Source: Symbiodinium natans
Lineage: Eukaryota > Sar > Dinophyceae > Suessiales > Symbiodiniaceae
DNA: 64,000 bases
Direction: 5' to 3'
Assembly (NCBI GenBank): GCA_905221605.1
Contig: CAJNDS010002089.1
Location: forward strand, 361,793 to 425,792
Shown: positions 46,190 to 58,500 of the stretch, one piece after another
Layout: every line of letters starts with the position of its first letter
Numbering within the stretch: the first letter of the stretch is position 1
Program-made: the position numbers and the translations under genes
The notes under the pieces: generated by a model
Told to the model about the DNA's origin: nothing
The model's input: the letters and a program-made list of their open reading frames with translations, nothing else
Database searches by the model: none

Positions 46190-46808
46190 TCAAATGCTGC
46201 ACAGCTGCATAGCCGGCAGAATCTCGCCCGCCCCCCCAGATGTCCAGGATGGCGACAGCCAGTCCATTGGCACCCACTGCAGCACACCATCATCTATGAA
46301 GCGGATGCCGATGCGTCGAACTCCCACCTGACTTCTCATGAAGGGCTTAGGGATTGTTAGAATAGCGGAGAGCATTGGGACGCACTGGGTCGGCTCCCAC
46401 CTGCTTGGGGTCCAGGCACTCGACCACGGCTGGCAGGGCCCTCTTGCTCTTCTCTCCATCCACCTCCTCAGTCAAGCAGCCCTGATGTAACCAACGAAAC
46501 CGCGGCCCACCCACGAACACCTACCTGCCTCGTAGTGGGAGGTCACCTGGGTGCCCTCAGTGACGGAAGGATCCAGCGCATGCCAGCGAGCAAAGCGAGG
46601 ATGGAAAGCCACCAGGGACACCAAGTCCTCGTCCACACCCCCCCGGAACATTGAACTGAGCTGCGTTGGGAGCTGTTCGGGCATGGGGCTGGGCACTCCT
46701 CCAGGTCGTCTAAATGGTTACTTCTGGCCACCCAATCATCAAATACGCGGAAGTCTTCTTGCCATGGCCTCGACAAGTTTATCGGAGTCGAACTGAAGGC
46801 TCGCAAGC
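46190..46808 (-). CDS. Multi-exon gene fragment, possible Tudor/SH3-like domain
   Basis: Four exon-like segments join in phase on the minus strand: about 46808-46747, 46698-46529, 46466-46401 and 46327 to about 46200. Junctions are CCGC|GTATTT, GGAG|G, GAG|GCAGGT (a GC donor), TGAG|G, CAG|GTGGGA and TCAG|G. Introns are short (48, 62 and 73 nt). The joined peptide includes LVSLVAFHPRFARWHALDPS, TQVTSHYE, then ALPAVVECLDP and GVRRIGIRFIDDGVLQWVPM. The order 'entry strand - AVVECLDP - I-R-F-x-D-D-G - WVPMDWL' resembles the beta-barrel of Tudor/PWWP/SH3-like readers; this is inference from pattern alone. The start and end of the gene are not found. It may be the 3' part of the gene at 47735-49390, since both lie on the same strand with only about 0.9 kb between. 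Confidence 0.42.
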
Positions 46809-47734
46809 TTGGGATATATTCAGCACATGAACACTACAGTCACTACATATGAACACTTCACTTTGCAGGAGGCCCCGGAAGTCTTGCATCTTTGCTTAGG
46901 CTTGGACAGAAGATAAGTGCCACTCGGCGAGCGTAAACGCAGCCTAGCTGCACCACATGCGGGCAAACGACCAGCGAAGTGGCCCATGGAACCTCACTTT
47001 TCCATAACCCGAACATAAACAGCCCAGCTTCTGTACTCAGTTGCTCAGGCTGTTCCCTATGCAGGTCTATGCAGATCTACGCAGGTCTCTTTGCAGCATT
47101 CATGCAGAAGGGGGAGCTCTCCGGCTGACCAGGCGTGCCGCCTCCGCGCGCACCGCTGTGCCCACAGCCGCCGGAGTGGTCGCCTCACATGTCCTGAGGT
47201 TTTGTTGGCGTGTTGAGGCCTCGTTGGAGGCTTCCAATCAGTGCTCTGTTGCTGCTGGCCAAATCTGCATACTACAGCTCATTCTTGCAGTCCTTGCGTG
47301 TGTCGTCGCTGCTTTCGGCTTCTGGGGCTACGGTTCTAGGAAGCATGGTAGCATACTACTTGAACATAATACTTGGGTTTGAATCAAATCCAAGGTTGCT
47401 TGGGCATGGGGATGCATGGATGTTTGCGGGTCTTTGGAGACGAGGCCCATTTGTTCGGACAGATTGCCTGATTCTGCGCGAGATGCCAGTACGAGTAACA
47501 AGGCCTCTCCCGCTTGGACACAAGCCAAGGCACAGGTATGTGACTACCTTGCTTTGCTCCGCCAACTGTGCCCAAGGGCATAGGCCATGATGCAGCACAA
47601 CCTGCAACACATACGCAACATTCACGCCAACAAGGCAAGCGCGGTTCTCCAACTAGAGCAGTCATAGCACAACTCGCAACACTGCTCCAGAACAGCCCAT
47701 GAGCGCATCAAAAAGAAGTCAAACAAATCTTTGG

Positions 47735-49390
47735 CATCCCCTCCCAAGAAGGGCCTGGCTGACCCAGGTCCTCACAGCCTCTGCAGCCCCGCCCAGGCGA
47801 GCCATGGCCCACAGAAGCCGACAAAGTTCAGGAGCAGTGATAGGGACATGTGCGGATACTGAAAGGGGGGTGGAATCGAGAGGTTCTTGTTCAGCTGCCT
47901 CAGAAACCCCCAAGGCCTAAGCTCAAGCACCCTCTGTGGTGGATACTGGGTTCCAGGCCTGGGGCTTAAGGAATGCCTACAGGCTTGGACAGCTCGGAGA
48001 CAGGCACTGGAATCACTTGAATGATCCCATCTCTCTGAATCGGAACTCGTCGCCCTGAAGCAAACTTGCCGGCAGCACAGTCTGGCCATTATGCTTTCAC
48101 CTGGGTAAGGGCAGTTGCTGCTGGAGCCACGGACGATGTTAAGGCTTCGGCACTCAGGCCGAGGACTAGAGTTGCAGGCTGAACGGTGGAAACACTTGAC
48201 AGCTGATGGCTGGAGCACTGGCACAAGCCTATCCTGCCAGGCGGCAGATCTCGTTGATCCAGTGAGGCACCATTTCCTGACGGGCCGCGGCATTCTGCTC
48301 AGTACGTGCACCGGTCAGGATGTGCAGACCGAGTGGAAGTCTCGAACGTGATCAGACAAACGTCTGCGGATGCACTCGTGATCCTTACGGTTGAAAGTCC
48401 CATGCAAGCCAGCTCGAACAAAACGCGAATGCTAGGGCATGTGATCTGGGAGTTTCAAGCATCAAAGCGGAAAACGCATATCATGTCGAAAGACCGCCTA
48501 ATCCCATGGCTTTGCGGCCCGTGGGGATCCTTTGAAAGGGCACAGGTGACCTACGGTGACCTTTCCGGGCCCCTGAGCCGCATCCGCTCTTGCCTCGCTG
48601 TACTGGTGCTCCTTGAGGTGCAGATCGAGGGTCTCCGTGCAAATTCGCTCGACCTCAAAGCGGGGCTCAGTCTTTAACTGCCAACCAAGGAGTGCTTCAA
48701 ACCGGAGTAAAGACCTTCCCCCAAGGGGCTGCGCCGGTCACAACTCATGGGCGTGCTCCCCGGCTTCGGGACATGTGCCGGTGTCTTGGAGGGGCACGAA
48801 ACCATGTGGTTCGGCTAAGCCACGCGGAAAAAACTACGACTGCTCCCAGAAATCCGTATGCCTTGCAGATTCACGCGGAGGATGGGAGGTCGGATTGGCC
48901 TGGAGCCTTTTATGCCAGCGTAGATCTCAAGAGTCCTACAATGCACGGTCAGTGCAAAACGACGACGACGGCACATCGCAAAGTGTGACTCACGAAGGCA
49001 CGATCCAAGACCCGAAGCCGACGAGAGCTCTGCCCTCGTGAGGAGTATGTGGACGAGAACGCGATTTCGAACAGCGTGAGACCCGAATCACAGTGATGGA
49101 TGCACGAAGCATCACGAAACCGATCCAAACTGTCCAAGAGAGGAAAGCACATCGCCAGCCGCGTTTTCGATTGCCAGCGATTGACGCGCGAAAAATCGAA
49201 CGACAACGGCGCCGCACTGTTTGGGGAAGTAACTTCCGCAGCTGTGCCCCGGGCGTCATCTTGCACCCAAGCTGAATCCTCACGGACTCAATCAACTCCA
49301 AGCTCTGAGCTGCTGCCGGAGCCCCAAATCCAAAATGAAAGAAAAACTGGCCTTCGGGGTCACTAACACCAAGGGCCCTCACATTTTCGG
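47735..49390 (-). CDS. Multi-exon gene, possible helical-repeat (OPR/RAP-like) protein, partial
   Basis: Phase-consistent exons on the minus strand are 48714-48555, 48297-48234, 48081-47981 and 47916 to about 47735. Junctions are GAAG|G, ACC|GTAGGT, TGAG|C, GCAG|GATAGG (apparent GA donor), CCAG|A, CCT|GTAGGC and TTAG|G. Peptides are clearly protein-like: RFEVERICTETLDLHLKEH; ARQEMVPHWINEICRLA; ASGRRVPIQRDGIIQVIPVP; then TAPELCRLLWAMARLGGAAE. LLWAMARLG recalls the LLWAxAxLG pattern of octotricopeptide/RAP-type organellar RNA-binding proteins, but one copy is weak evidence. Further exon-like peptides lie upstream (49380-49270, with EGQFFFHFGFGAPAAAQSLE) and downstream (47520-47370, with AGEALLLVLASRAESGNL). 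The ends of the gene are not established. Confidence 0.42.
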
Positions 49391-50589
49391 GAGGCTCCGA
49401 AGGTCCTTTCGGAACTCCTGAGTCTTAAGTCTTAAGTAGCACTCAGTACACTAGGTGCTTGTCGAAAGCACCACAGTGGCACCCCTCCACTACCCCTCCT
49501 CGGAGTTGTGGAGCTCGTCCACCATCCTGGAGGCCTCATTCCACGTGCATGCGCTTGGTAGGGCTGAGTCCATTGAGGGGGAGCTTGGGGGTGGGCCTTG
49601 CATTTGCTGAATTTGGGTAATCAATGTTGAAGGGGACACTTCATACATCAGAAGAAGGCCCAGGAGGTGGAGCCCGTACTGTGTGTCGGTGCACAGCTGC
49701 CATGGAACTGCCTGTCTCGAGACTTGTCTGTATAGACATCCCTCCCGAAAAGCCCCATAAAGTCAAATGAAACTGCAAACATGGAACCAGAGCAACACCT
49801 GCAAGAAATCCAACTCCTGGTCCCAAGACTGGGGGATGGACACTGCTGCCTGTGTTGGGCAGCAGTCCTGCGGCCGCTTTTGCCTTTCCCTTGTGCGAGC
49901 CTATGGAGCCTGGTAAGTGTTTTTTAATGTGGTTTTTCTTTGCCTGATTCCGAGATCACCCAAGAAACCCCTGCATTGACACCACTAAACGGACTACAAA
50001 AGCCTTGGTTTTGGCGTGTCGGTCCTCGTCCGGGCTGCTGGGACCCTCTCCCCAGTGCGAGCCGAATGAATGGCAACGGTGGCTGTAGGGCTGCCACAGA
50101 CTATGCGCTACTATTTTGACTATTTGGTAGCGGGAGACCACAGCTACTTGCAACTGGCGTTAGGAATCTGAGGCCTTCTGCAGTAGGCCATTCAAACATC
50201 TAAGCATTACGTGACTCTCAGCTGCAACCAACTTAATTCAGATGCGATCCAAACCTCCTTCCTTTTTCTTCTGGTTCACGTGATGTGAAACTTGGACCAA
50301 TCGATCCGCACGCGTTTGCCGTCCCATCGTAGGCCGTCGATCCTGAGCTTATATTATAGGGCTCTGCGACAGCGTACACCCCAACAATCCCCAACAAGAC
50401 TCCAATAGCAGCAGCTCCCCAGACGTCGCATATCCTGAAAAAACAAAGCTACACCACCACCAAACCTCCAACAGAGTCGTAACCTCTTATCCTAATGCGA
50501 ACCTGAAAGGAGCAAGGCTAGGCAAAGGCTAGGCGAGGCTAGGCAGCGCACCACGGCACACGCGAGGCTGGCTGATCCTGCAGCGTAGC
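49391..50589. other. No gene recognised
   Basis: Short frames only. Just before the next ORF, GGCTAGGC is repeated four times at about 50514-50545. Confidence 0.4.
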
Positions 50590-51186
50590 TTGACACCAGC
50601 TTTAGAGGATCTCCTGCTGTCGGCAGATGGGCGTCACGGCAGGCACAAGGGAAATGACGTGTACAGAGCCGGTATGGCCAGCAACGTGCTCAGGACAAGG
50701 CCAGGGGCAAGTTTGCCTGAAGTTTTGCCTGGGTTGGCATCAGAAACACTGCGAATTCCGTTTATGTTTTGTTGGAATCTCCTCACACAGATTATCTTCG
50801 GTGAGTGGCTTGCTCAGCACAAAAGGCAATGCGGAGATCTGTACCCAAATCTGGAAAGGGTTCCAAGGAACGCCCGACAAGCCGACCCTGTTGCAGTCAG
50901 TTTAATGCATTACCAGCCAACTAACAACAAGACTCCTCACATAACCCTTGCCGGTTCTTCTGTGTCAGCAGAAGTACTACAGCAACTCCAGGTCATGATG
51001 CTGCTCAAGGAGAAGCACCACTTCAAAGTTACCCCAAGTCTGGTCCCAAAACGACGTGCGAATCGAGACCATTCCCTCATCGACGTAGACTTTCGGCTGG
51101 TGAGTGCTGCGTTGGTGCTGAGGATTTCGGTTGTCTGGGTTAAGTTGAATGTAAACGCTCGTCCGAAAACCGCCGCGCACAGCTGA
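50590..51186 (+). CDS. Long + strand ORF with one likely exon
   Basis: The frame is open for 198 codons from a TTG. The best part is about 50970-51099, with acceptor-like TCTGTGTCAG and a strong donor CTG|GTGAGT at 51099/51100. It encodes a helix-like peptide (AEVLQQLQVMMLLKEKHHFK, then ANRDHSLIDVDFRL). The earlier part (with RIPFMFCWNLLTQIIFGEWL) is hydrophobic and less certain. No family recognised. It runs against the minus-strand genes around it. Confidence 0.28.
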   Translation: MTPALEDLLLSADGRHGRHKGNDVYRAGMASNVLRTRPGASLPEVLPGLASETLRIPFMFCWNLLTQIIFGEWLAQHKRQCGDLYPNLERVPRNARQADPVAVSLMHYQPTNNKTPHITLAGSSVSAEVLQQLQVMMLLKEKHHFKVTPSLVPKRRANRDHSLIDVDFRLVSAALVLRISVVWVKLNVNARPKTAAHS

Positions 51187-51406
51187 TCTCAAGTCGCAGC
51201 CCCATACACTTTATGCCCCACAATTCGGTCGAAGCACTTAAATGCCTACTTTGGTTAGCATGGAATGAAGGAACTACGGCCCTATATACCCTTTAAGGGA
51301 TTGTATGGGGTATCTCATTCCCCCATTCCCTACTAACCAACAATAAGTATAAGGATAACCAACAGTAAGAATAGCCAAGAGCCATTTTCTACCCAGTCAT
51401 CAAAAG

Positions 51407-52088
51407 TCAGCCCGCTGGGCGACAGACGGCCTTCTGCAGAAGCTGGCGGACGCCATCGGCCTCCACCTGTGCAGATAACTCAGCTAGTACCGCATGGATT
51501 GAGGGATTACGAGGGTTTCGTATCTTGTTCAAGAAGCCTCGATTCTCAAAAACCCAAGCATCAAATAGCAACCTCAAGCCAACGAGACCTGCGCGCAAGG
51601 ACTTGGGATTCTTATCTCAGGCACTGCTGACCCAGGTCTCTTTCGTCCGGAACAGACTCAGTCAGACTCACATCTAGGGGCATTGAATGTGTTCATTGGG
51701 CTTTAAAGTCCTTGTTATGCGGACAAGGCAGCAGCCAGCGAGGATTCGCTTAGGGGCAAGAGCAACCCCCTCTCTTGCCCCCCATGGCGCGCCTCGGCAT
51801 CTGTGCCAGCGCTGAGGCCGGAGCTCTCAAGCTCTGCCACGGACAAGCCTTAGAGGACGGAGGCTTTGAAGCTGTGAAAGACTCTTGAACGGCGTCAGCC
51901 TTTCGGAAGTGCAAGATTCTCGCTTGATCGTACGCTAGCTGACCCGACCTTACTCCCATGGGCGCAACAATGTCTCTGATCGGCTCCCGACCAGTTTTCT
52001 CCAGCAAGTAATTCACCTTCCCAAGCAAGGTCCGGTCCAATAATTCAACAGCCCTTTCAAAGACCCTTAGCTTCAAGCGAGGTCCCAC
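51407..52088 (-). CDS. Two exon-like segments of an unidentified minus-strand gene
   Basis: Segment one, 52088 down to about 51860, encodes a well-formed charged peptide (KLRVFERAVELLDRTLLGKV, then EPIRDIVAPMGVRSGQLAYD, then QARILHFRKADAVQESF). Segment two, 51592-51407, follows GCGCAG|G and ends in TGA (GLVGLRLLFDAWVFENRGF, then HAVLAELSAQVEADGVRQLL). I could not find a donor that joins the two in phase, so an exon or part is missing or misjudged. No family recognised; composition suggests an all-helical soluble protein. Confidence 0.35.
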
Positions 52089-53043
52089 AGCTTGGACTCC
52101 ACACTCCGCCCCTTGGTCCCGTTAGCCGCCTGCGAGCTTGACATCGAGGAGCCATCGCCCAGGAGCGGGAGCACCTCATGCGGAGCTTCGATTCTCGGGC
52201 TAGACACCGGGCATCAAGGTTTCTTTCAGGGGCTTATAAGGGGTTCTTCTCCAGGCTTTTCTGCGGACAGGGCTTGAGGTTTGAGAGGCTGACTGTGGAC
52301 TGTGGCTGAATCTTCAACGCAAGCCGACTTGCAAGCTACCATGGGTTTCATATGATAAGGTATGAAAAAAAAGCAACTTGCCAAGCCCCGCTTGAGACTA
52401 GGGTTTTAGTACATGATCACGCCAAGGCTGTTTTGCTTCTGCCTGCGACTCGGAAACTGAGCCCCTTGAGGAGGCCGCCGCTGCGAAGAGCAGCTCGTAG
52501 AAGCGATCCTCTTCTTCCTGCTGAGCTTTGCACGCTTTGGGAGGCTGTGGCGTCTCCAGCCCTGAAGCCTCAACCATGGGGTAGGAGACTTGCGTGTCCG
52601 CCCACAAGTGGCTTCAAGAGAAGTAGGTCCTGCGAGCATTCTTGGCCTCGCTGGGGTTCCACCATCCTTGGCTGCTTTTGGGCTCGCTTTTTGGCTTTGT
52701 GTTGAATCTCATGTTGCTTACTGTAGCCTGAATGCTGCGTTGTAGACAACATCCCGAGGTACTAGGTGCAACCTTTCGTAAAGCAAACAGCAAGAGCATG
52801 ATCTCACAAAACCCTTCGCAAGCATGCCCAAGCATCGCCTGGCCCTGTGCTTCAGAGTGCGCCTGCCAAAGGGGGCCCAGAGGCACGAGTTACTTGCACC
52901 GAGTGCAACCGCTGCACAGCAAGACATGCGCACTACTCTTGCTCACCGGCTGTTTAAGTTCAGGCTTTTGGATTTGAAAATCCTTTGAAAAATGTGAGCT
53001 GCGCGGTCCGCATTGCAGCCTCTGGCTGCTGCGGCGAATCAGG
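52089..53043. other. Uncertain; weak exon-like segment
   Basis: On the minus strand, about 52607-52398 encodes a peptide with QQEEEDRFYELLFAAAASS that could be an exon of the neighbouring minus-strand gene. I could not place splice sites. Nothing else is supported. Confidence 0.3.
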
Positions 53044-53259
53044 GTGCGCATCTGCCTCCACCATATGCACCGTACCTGGCGCTGTCAGCTGAGTACTTGT
53101 CTGTCTCTGCTTCTCGCAAAGACACCAATCCAGCATGATTACCTGAATCTTGCTCCGAAGTTAGCGGGCTTGAGCGAAGAAGTGTTGAGAGAGCCTCCAT
53201 GGAAACCCCTCCCAGCTGAAGAAATTCAGATGGCAGATGCTCCACAACTAAGGCTGTGA
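53044..53259 (+). CDS. Possible + strand exon, unidentified
   Basis: The second half encodes HDYLNLAPKLAGLSEEVLRE then WKPLPAEEIQMADAPQL, charged and protein-like, and is followed at 53257 by a strong donor CT|GTGAGTAA. The 5' limit is unclear. A different frame just upstream (ANQGAHLPPPYAPYLALSAE) also looks coding, so an intron or frameshift may lie between. The minus strand is open over the same span. Confidence 0.27.
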   Translation: MRICLHHMHRTWRCQLSTCLSLLLAKTPIQHDYLNLAPKLAGLSEEVLREPPWKPLPAEEIQMADAPQLRL

Positions 53260-54192
53260 GTAAAACTCAGGTGCTCAAGCCCCAGCCAGCCCAACACAGC
53301 CAACCCCCCCCTAAAGCCCTGACATAAAGATCCAAACCAACCCCTCGTCCCTGAAAGCCCCGCGGCCTAAAGGCGGGGGAGGCGGCAGGGCCTCTTCGAA
53401 GACTGCGGCTCAGGATTCAAAGCTGTTTAAGGTCTTGTTGGCAGGCTTTATGTTAGATCTTGTGTGGCCTGGGGCCCGCAGGACCTCCCTTTTGGGACTC
53501 GGGCCTCCATCGGCTCCGGTGGCGTGGGGCTTGGCGCCGCGTCGGAGGCCGGCGATGCTTCAGCGCATGCGTCAGCAAGTCCTGTCGTCGGCCCGAGGCG
53601 CGGAGTAAGACCTCAATCCTTGGGATGTTAGCTTTAAAGCTTCAAGGGGGGTCAAATCGATGTGACAGCCTTTAGATAGACACCGTACGCTCCCTTCGTA
53701 AATGTGCTCTGTAGCCTGGCAGCCCTCTCACAGCCAAAAAGTCGTCCCCACTCGCCTGCAAGCATCTCCGGCTCCAGCGCTTCTGGGGGTGCCTCTGAAC
53801 ACTTCAAAACACTTGACGCCCCATCTCTCCGAAAGTGACCTTGAGCTTTGGGGTCAGGGAGTTTTTTGGGCCCTCTGGGAGGCCAAGCTTCTCACCCGAA
53901 GAGTGCCTGTCCTGACTGTGAGCAGCGCCCATTCTAGACTCCCTATAAGGCTCCCTGTTGACCATGTTGGCCCCTCCTGAAATTCAAAAGCCCTTCAGGC
54001 CTCAGCACAGCGAGAGCGGAACTCGGCAGAAGCTGTGATCTCACTGATCACCTGAAGGCCTGGCAGGTGCCAAGGCTTTAGGACGGAAGCTCGAAACAAA
54101 GATTGTGCCCATGCGCTGTGTGAGGCTTATGGAGCTCAACCCGCCATACTAGGGGGAAGCCATAAGCGCCGCACTTTGCAGTGAAGACTGTC
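53260..54192. other. No gene recognised
   Basis: Overlapping short frames, no motif. GGCTTG- and GGCC-rich non-coding composition. Confidence 0.4.
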
Positions 54193-54713
54193 TCAGCTGC
54201 GGCCTGAGTCGAAGCCCGAGGTCTGGGTTAGGCAGGGCACAGAAGGACAAGTTGCCGTTGCCTGAATTGGCAAACTCTGAGGTCGTGACAGGCGAGCATC
54301 TGAGCTCATGTAGCGCACCTCTTGCAAGGCCTGGAGGAGAGAAATGGACTTGAAAATGCCTTCCATGGGATTGTGCGCGAACCTGCGAGTGACACAAAGT
54401 TGCATCATCCGCCCTTGAAGTGTTGCGACAGGCACAACAGTATCACTTTGCAGGGTCCAGTCGGTGTCTTGCTTGTGCCCCCCAGGCAGTGGGACAATAG
54501 AGGCCTATCTATCTGGCATGTTCAGGAGGAGGACTGCTGGGATTCAGATCGAGATCGTGAGCACCAGAGAGTGAGTGTTCGCAAGGCGGCAATGCATTGC
54601 AAGGTTCCGGTGGCTAAAGTGGGCACTGCTTCTTGATGGCTCTTTCCAAACTGCCAGCCAGTAATTAGGGATGCCTTGTCCAGCTCGGCGGTTTTGGCCG
54701 TCTTAGCCAGCAC
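54193..54713 (-). CDS. Two exon-like segments, unidentified minus-strand gene
   Basis: 54713 to about 54550 encodes STVLAKTAKTAELDKASLIT then QFGKSHQEAVPTLATGTLQ; about 54420-54270 encodes MMQLCVTRRFAHNPMEGIFK then SISLLQALQEVRYMSSD. Both have exon-like composition and lie on the same strand as the channel gene upstream. No clean splice pair was found and no family is recognised. Confidence 0.27.
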
Positions 54714-55169
54714 CGTGGAGGTTTCTGCGAGGCTGGCGGGTGTTTGGAATTATTTCGTGCGCAATGCTCGTCCGCGCAACTTTTGGCGAGATCAGCATCG
54801 ACTAGCGAATTCATGCCACTTTGGCTGACTCACATGTCATTCAGTTGCAGTTCGCGGACACGATGCGTTCAGAGAGTACCTGAGCGGCGGCGAACCGCCC
54901 TGAAGCCCCAGCTGGCATGGCAAGCACTGTGTGAACCCAAAAGAATCAATCAACTCCCTCATCCTAGAATTATTCGCCAAAAGACACCACGGGTAGCTGG
55001 ATAACTCAGGAAGACGTAGGACATGGCATTAACTTTAACTGCATCTGCCGTTTCATCCCCCCCATTTCGCGTGATTCTAGCCTGTCTGTCTGGTTTCTTC
55101 ATCGTGAGCCAAGCCGACAGCTTTCTGTGGATCCTTGTTCTTTTGTTCTTGTGAGATCCTAGGTCAGCG

Positions 55170-55430
55170 TTAGGAATCGTCTTCTTGCTCTGAGTTCCTT
55201 CTTCTTCCTCCCTTTCTGGGTTCATCCTCTGTCAGAGGTGTTGATTCTACTGAGAAATGCGCATTGCGCAAAGGGAAACCTGCACTTTGCCAGTTGAGGT
55301 CCTCCTGTGCTCTGTAACCAAGCTGCCTCTCCCATGTTGGGGGGCCCCGATCCCGATCCGTCTGACCTGCCGGGCACCATGAGGGCTTTGCAGCATCATA
55401 GGGCGAATTAGAAGTCACGGTGTCCTCAGG
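55170..55430 (-). CDS. Possible extra tail exon downstream of the channel gene
   Basis: After CCTGAG on the minus strand at about 55424 a frame encodes a soluble, charged peptide (VTSNSPYDAAKPSWCPAG, then TWERQLGYRAQEDLNWQS) and ends in a stop at 55170. It could be an alternative or additional cytoplasmic tail exon of the channel gene that ends at 55526, or part of another gene. Confidence 0.25.
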   Translation of the reverse strand, partial: PEDTVTSNSPYDAAKPSWCPAGQTDRDRGPPTWERQLGYRAQEDLNWQSAGFPLRNAHFSVESTPLTEDEPRKGGRRRNSEQEDDS

Positions 55431-55525
55431 CTAGGAGATCTTGGGGGGTTTCGGATTTGGGGCCTGAAGAAGGATGCCAGTTCATGCGGGGCCACTGAGA
55501 AAAAATGTGTTGAGTTCAGTGCCAC

Positions 55526-58500
55526 TCAGATGCCATAAGCCCTCTCGCCCGAAATCCTTTTGACCCTACTTTCAGCGATGTGCCTGTGTGTCCATCGTGG
55601 CCTGGCCCGGCCAGAGTCATCAGGCACAGAATCCTGATCGGATGGGACCACTGTGGAATTCAACAAAGAGACCTTCGGGAGGAGGAGATCTGGGGCATCT
55701 AAAGGCAGCTCTTTTTTGAGGGTTGCGTGATGCGTTTCAAAGTCCACCCGCTGCTATTGCTGGGGGACAGGCGGCGTCAGTGTGGTCCTGTGTACTAGGT
55801 TTGAGCTAGATGAGTGCTAGATGTGTCTGTCATACGCAGGGTTTAATTTTTGCTGGGCGTATGAAGTGTGTAGTGGTCCAAAGTTGCGCACCTTTGTCTT
55901 ACGAGGACCCCTTCGATTGCGTGCCCAGTGTCCCTGGCTTTCATGGCGGCCTTCTCCTGCTTCCGCCACTGCTTGGACAGCCGCCGCATCCGCAACCAGG
56001 TAAGAATTGAAATGACGCCTACGGTGGGCGTGATCAAGGCCTTGGAGTCTTGGAGGGCCGCAGAAAAGCGCGCGGCATTCGACGGGACTTATAAGGACTT
56101 GATTCTTAAGCTGAAGGGGCAGCCGAAGACACTTGGATGAGGCCAGGAAGAGACATGCTCATAGGCCCAAAGCCTTGAAACATCTCGGAGCCTTGATCGT
56201 AGTAGTCGGTCAAGTCCAGGTTTAGGAGAAAGCCTAAGGCGATGGTATAGAGAAGTGGCAGCCAGAATCGAGACCACTTGTCCACCGATTTTGACCACTT
56301 AAGCCAATAGGTATGGCAGCGCTTGGTGTGCCGGTTATGCGAGCTGATGTAGTTCTCAGCACCCAGCTTGATTTCTTTGAAAGGGATGGTCCACAGGAGC
56401 TCCACACAAATTTCTAAAAAATCTCGACAATCGAAGAGCTGCTTCGGCTCCCATGCTGACAGCAAGATGTCCTCCAAGGCCATCCGTGAAAGGCCCAGGT
56501 TCACGAAGCTCAACCTCACAGGCGGTAGACAGGCTCTAAGTTAAGGCACCCTGATTCCTAGCAAAATTGCTTGCAGGAAATCAGATCGGGTCCCGGGAGC
56601 ATGCAGGAAGCATCCTCGATGGTGATGAGGCCGTTCGAGTTGGTGTCTAGCAAGTAGAAGAGGTTTTCAAAGAAAATCAGCCTTTCTGTGTCTGTCTTAG
56701 ACAAGTCAGCCTCGGAGAGCTCCTGGATCTTTGCTCCTTTCTGGAACGCTTTTGTGGTATCTCTCAATAGCACCGATTTCTCCGCATTCAGTTGACGGAA
56801 GATCCGGCCAGCATTGGACTCCGCCAACGGATTTGGGGCCAATCGGCAAAGGCACCAAGGGGCAGCCCAAGCCAGCCAGTTGGGAAGCGCGTGTTGATCC
56901 ACATGAAAAGCGAAAAACAGAACTGCCATGGTCTCCACCAAGCTGGCGCAGCAAAAAACGGTGTTCACCAGCATGAAAAGGTCAATCCACAGCAGCTCGC
57001 CACAAACGGGGACGAAGGAGGCTCCTGTCGTCTTCATGACCTCGGTCCGCGGCCAACCCGTCTTGAGGCGTGAGCGTGAGGGACGCACGCATTGCTTTTA
57101 ACTATGAGAACTGCAGGACCAACCACTGATCGACAAAGGAAACAGAGTGACAAGAAGGTAGTATACTAAATCATGACTCATGGAGCCATAGAATCATGGA
57201 GACAAGGGATGATATAACACGGCAACCCCTTAACCCCCAAAGGAGATGTTGGGTGACAAAAACCGAAGCTCCAAAATGATGTGTTTGGCAACCCACACTT
57301 GTTGCATGTACACTGCAACCCTTGATCAGAAATGTCAATGGTAAACCCTGTTTAAAACGGCCCAAAACTGCGTTGCAAACCCCAAAGCCTAGTCAAACTC
57401 GAAACCTCTACGCGCAAAACGCAAAAGGTACAAAAGTGACACCGCAGCAGTAGACTGACACAACAGAAGGCAGCACCTCCGCTTTTTCGGTTCAACCTGC
57501 TTGGAAATCTGCTCCCAAACTGGAAGCTCGACCCTGGCACCCTGTGACAAAGCTATTTATTCTTTGACACCAGCCTCGATCACGAGCAGCAAGGTGATGC
57601 CGAAGGACAGGCGTTCACCGACCTGTTTTTGATGGTCGGGAGCTTCGGGTGAAGGTTGTACACATAAGTTGACAAAAGTCTTGGTGAAGGATGTGGGTTA
57701 GGGTGCCATGCTCACCAACCTGACCTTGACAACCGATCACACTAGCCACGGGGACTTAGCGACATCTTCCATTGCAACAGCTTCCTTGCATCCGAACCTG
57801 CTCTGAGCCAAGGTGCTTCATGGGACATGAAGAACACGCCAAAAGAGAGATAGGTGATGAGCACCGTGGGGAATATAATAAGCAACGAGTAATAGAATGA
57901 AGCTCGGCCCAATTTCACTGTGTACTTCACGACTGTCCAAGGTTCGCTCGGGTACGCTTCGTAGAAGTTGGTTTTTGTCTGGACCTCTATCCCCACAATA
58001 CTGTACTCCTGGTACGATGATCCGGCAGTATCTTCCGATGTCGCCGTTGAAAAACCTTTTCCGCTGAGCCGAATGCCTTGGAAGCCACCTGAATATGCCC
58101 AGCCTCCCCACTCCATGGCACAAGAAAGTACGTCGTGGGGAAATGCCACCAAGCCAGAAAACTTGCACAGCGTGTCTAGCCTCTAGTGGCTGTCGTCCAA
58201 TCCCGCCCCGGGTGCTCAACTCAACTATACTCAACTCACCACTACAATCCTATGCGAAAAACAAACACCACAACACACAAGAAGACGTTCACAAACACCC
58301 GAGAGTCAACCCAGGGCGGCTCCAGAACACGGATCCATCAGACGTCACCGAAGCAAGTCCGCTGTCCAAAGAGAACTCGTTGCCAACATTGGAATTGTAC
58401 CTGAGATCATCGTTGCGGAAACAGACCGATCAGCTCACATGAAAGTAACTTGTCAGTTGAGAGTTAGGATCCTTTGATCCCAGGTACAGTTGTACGTCCG

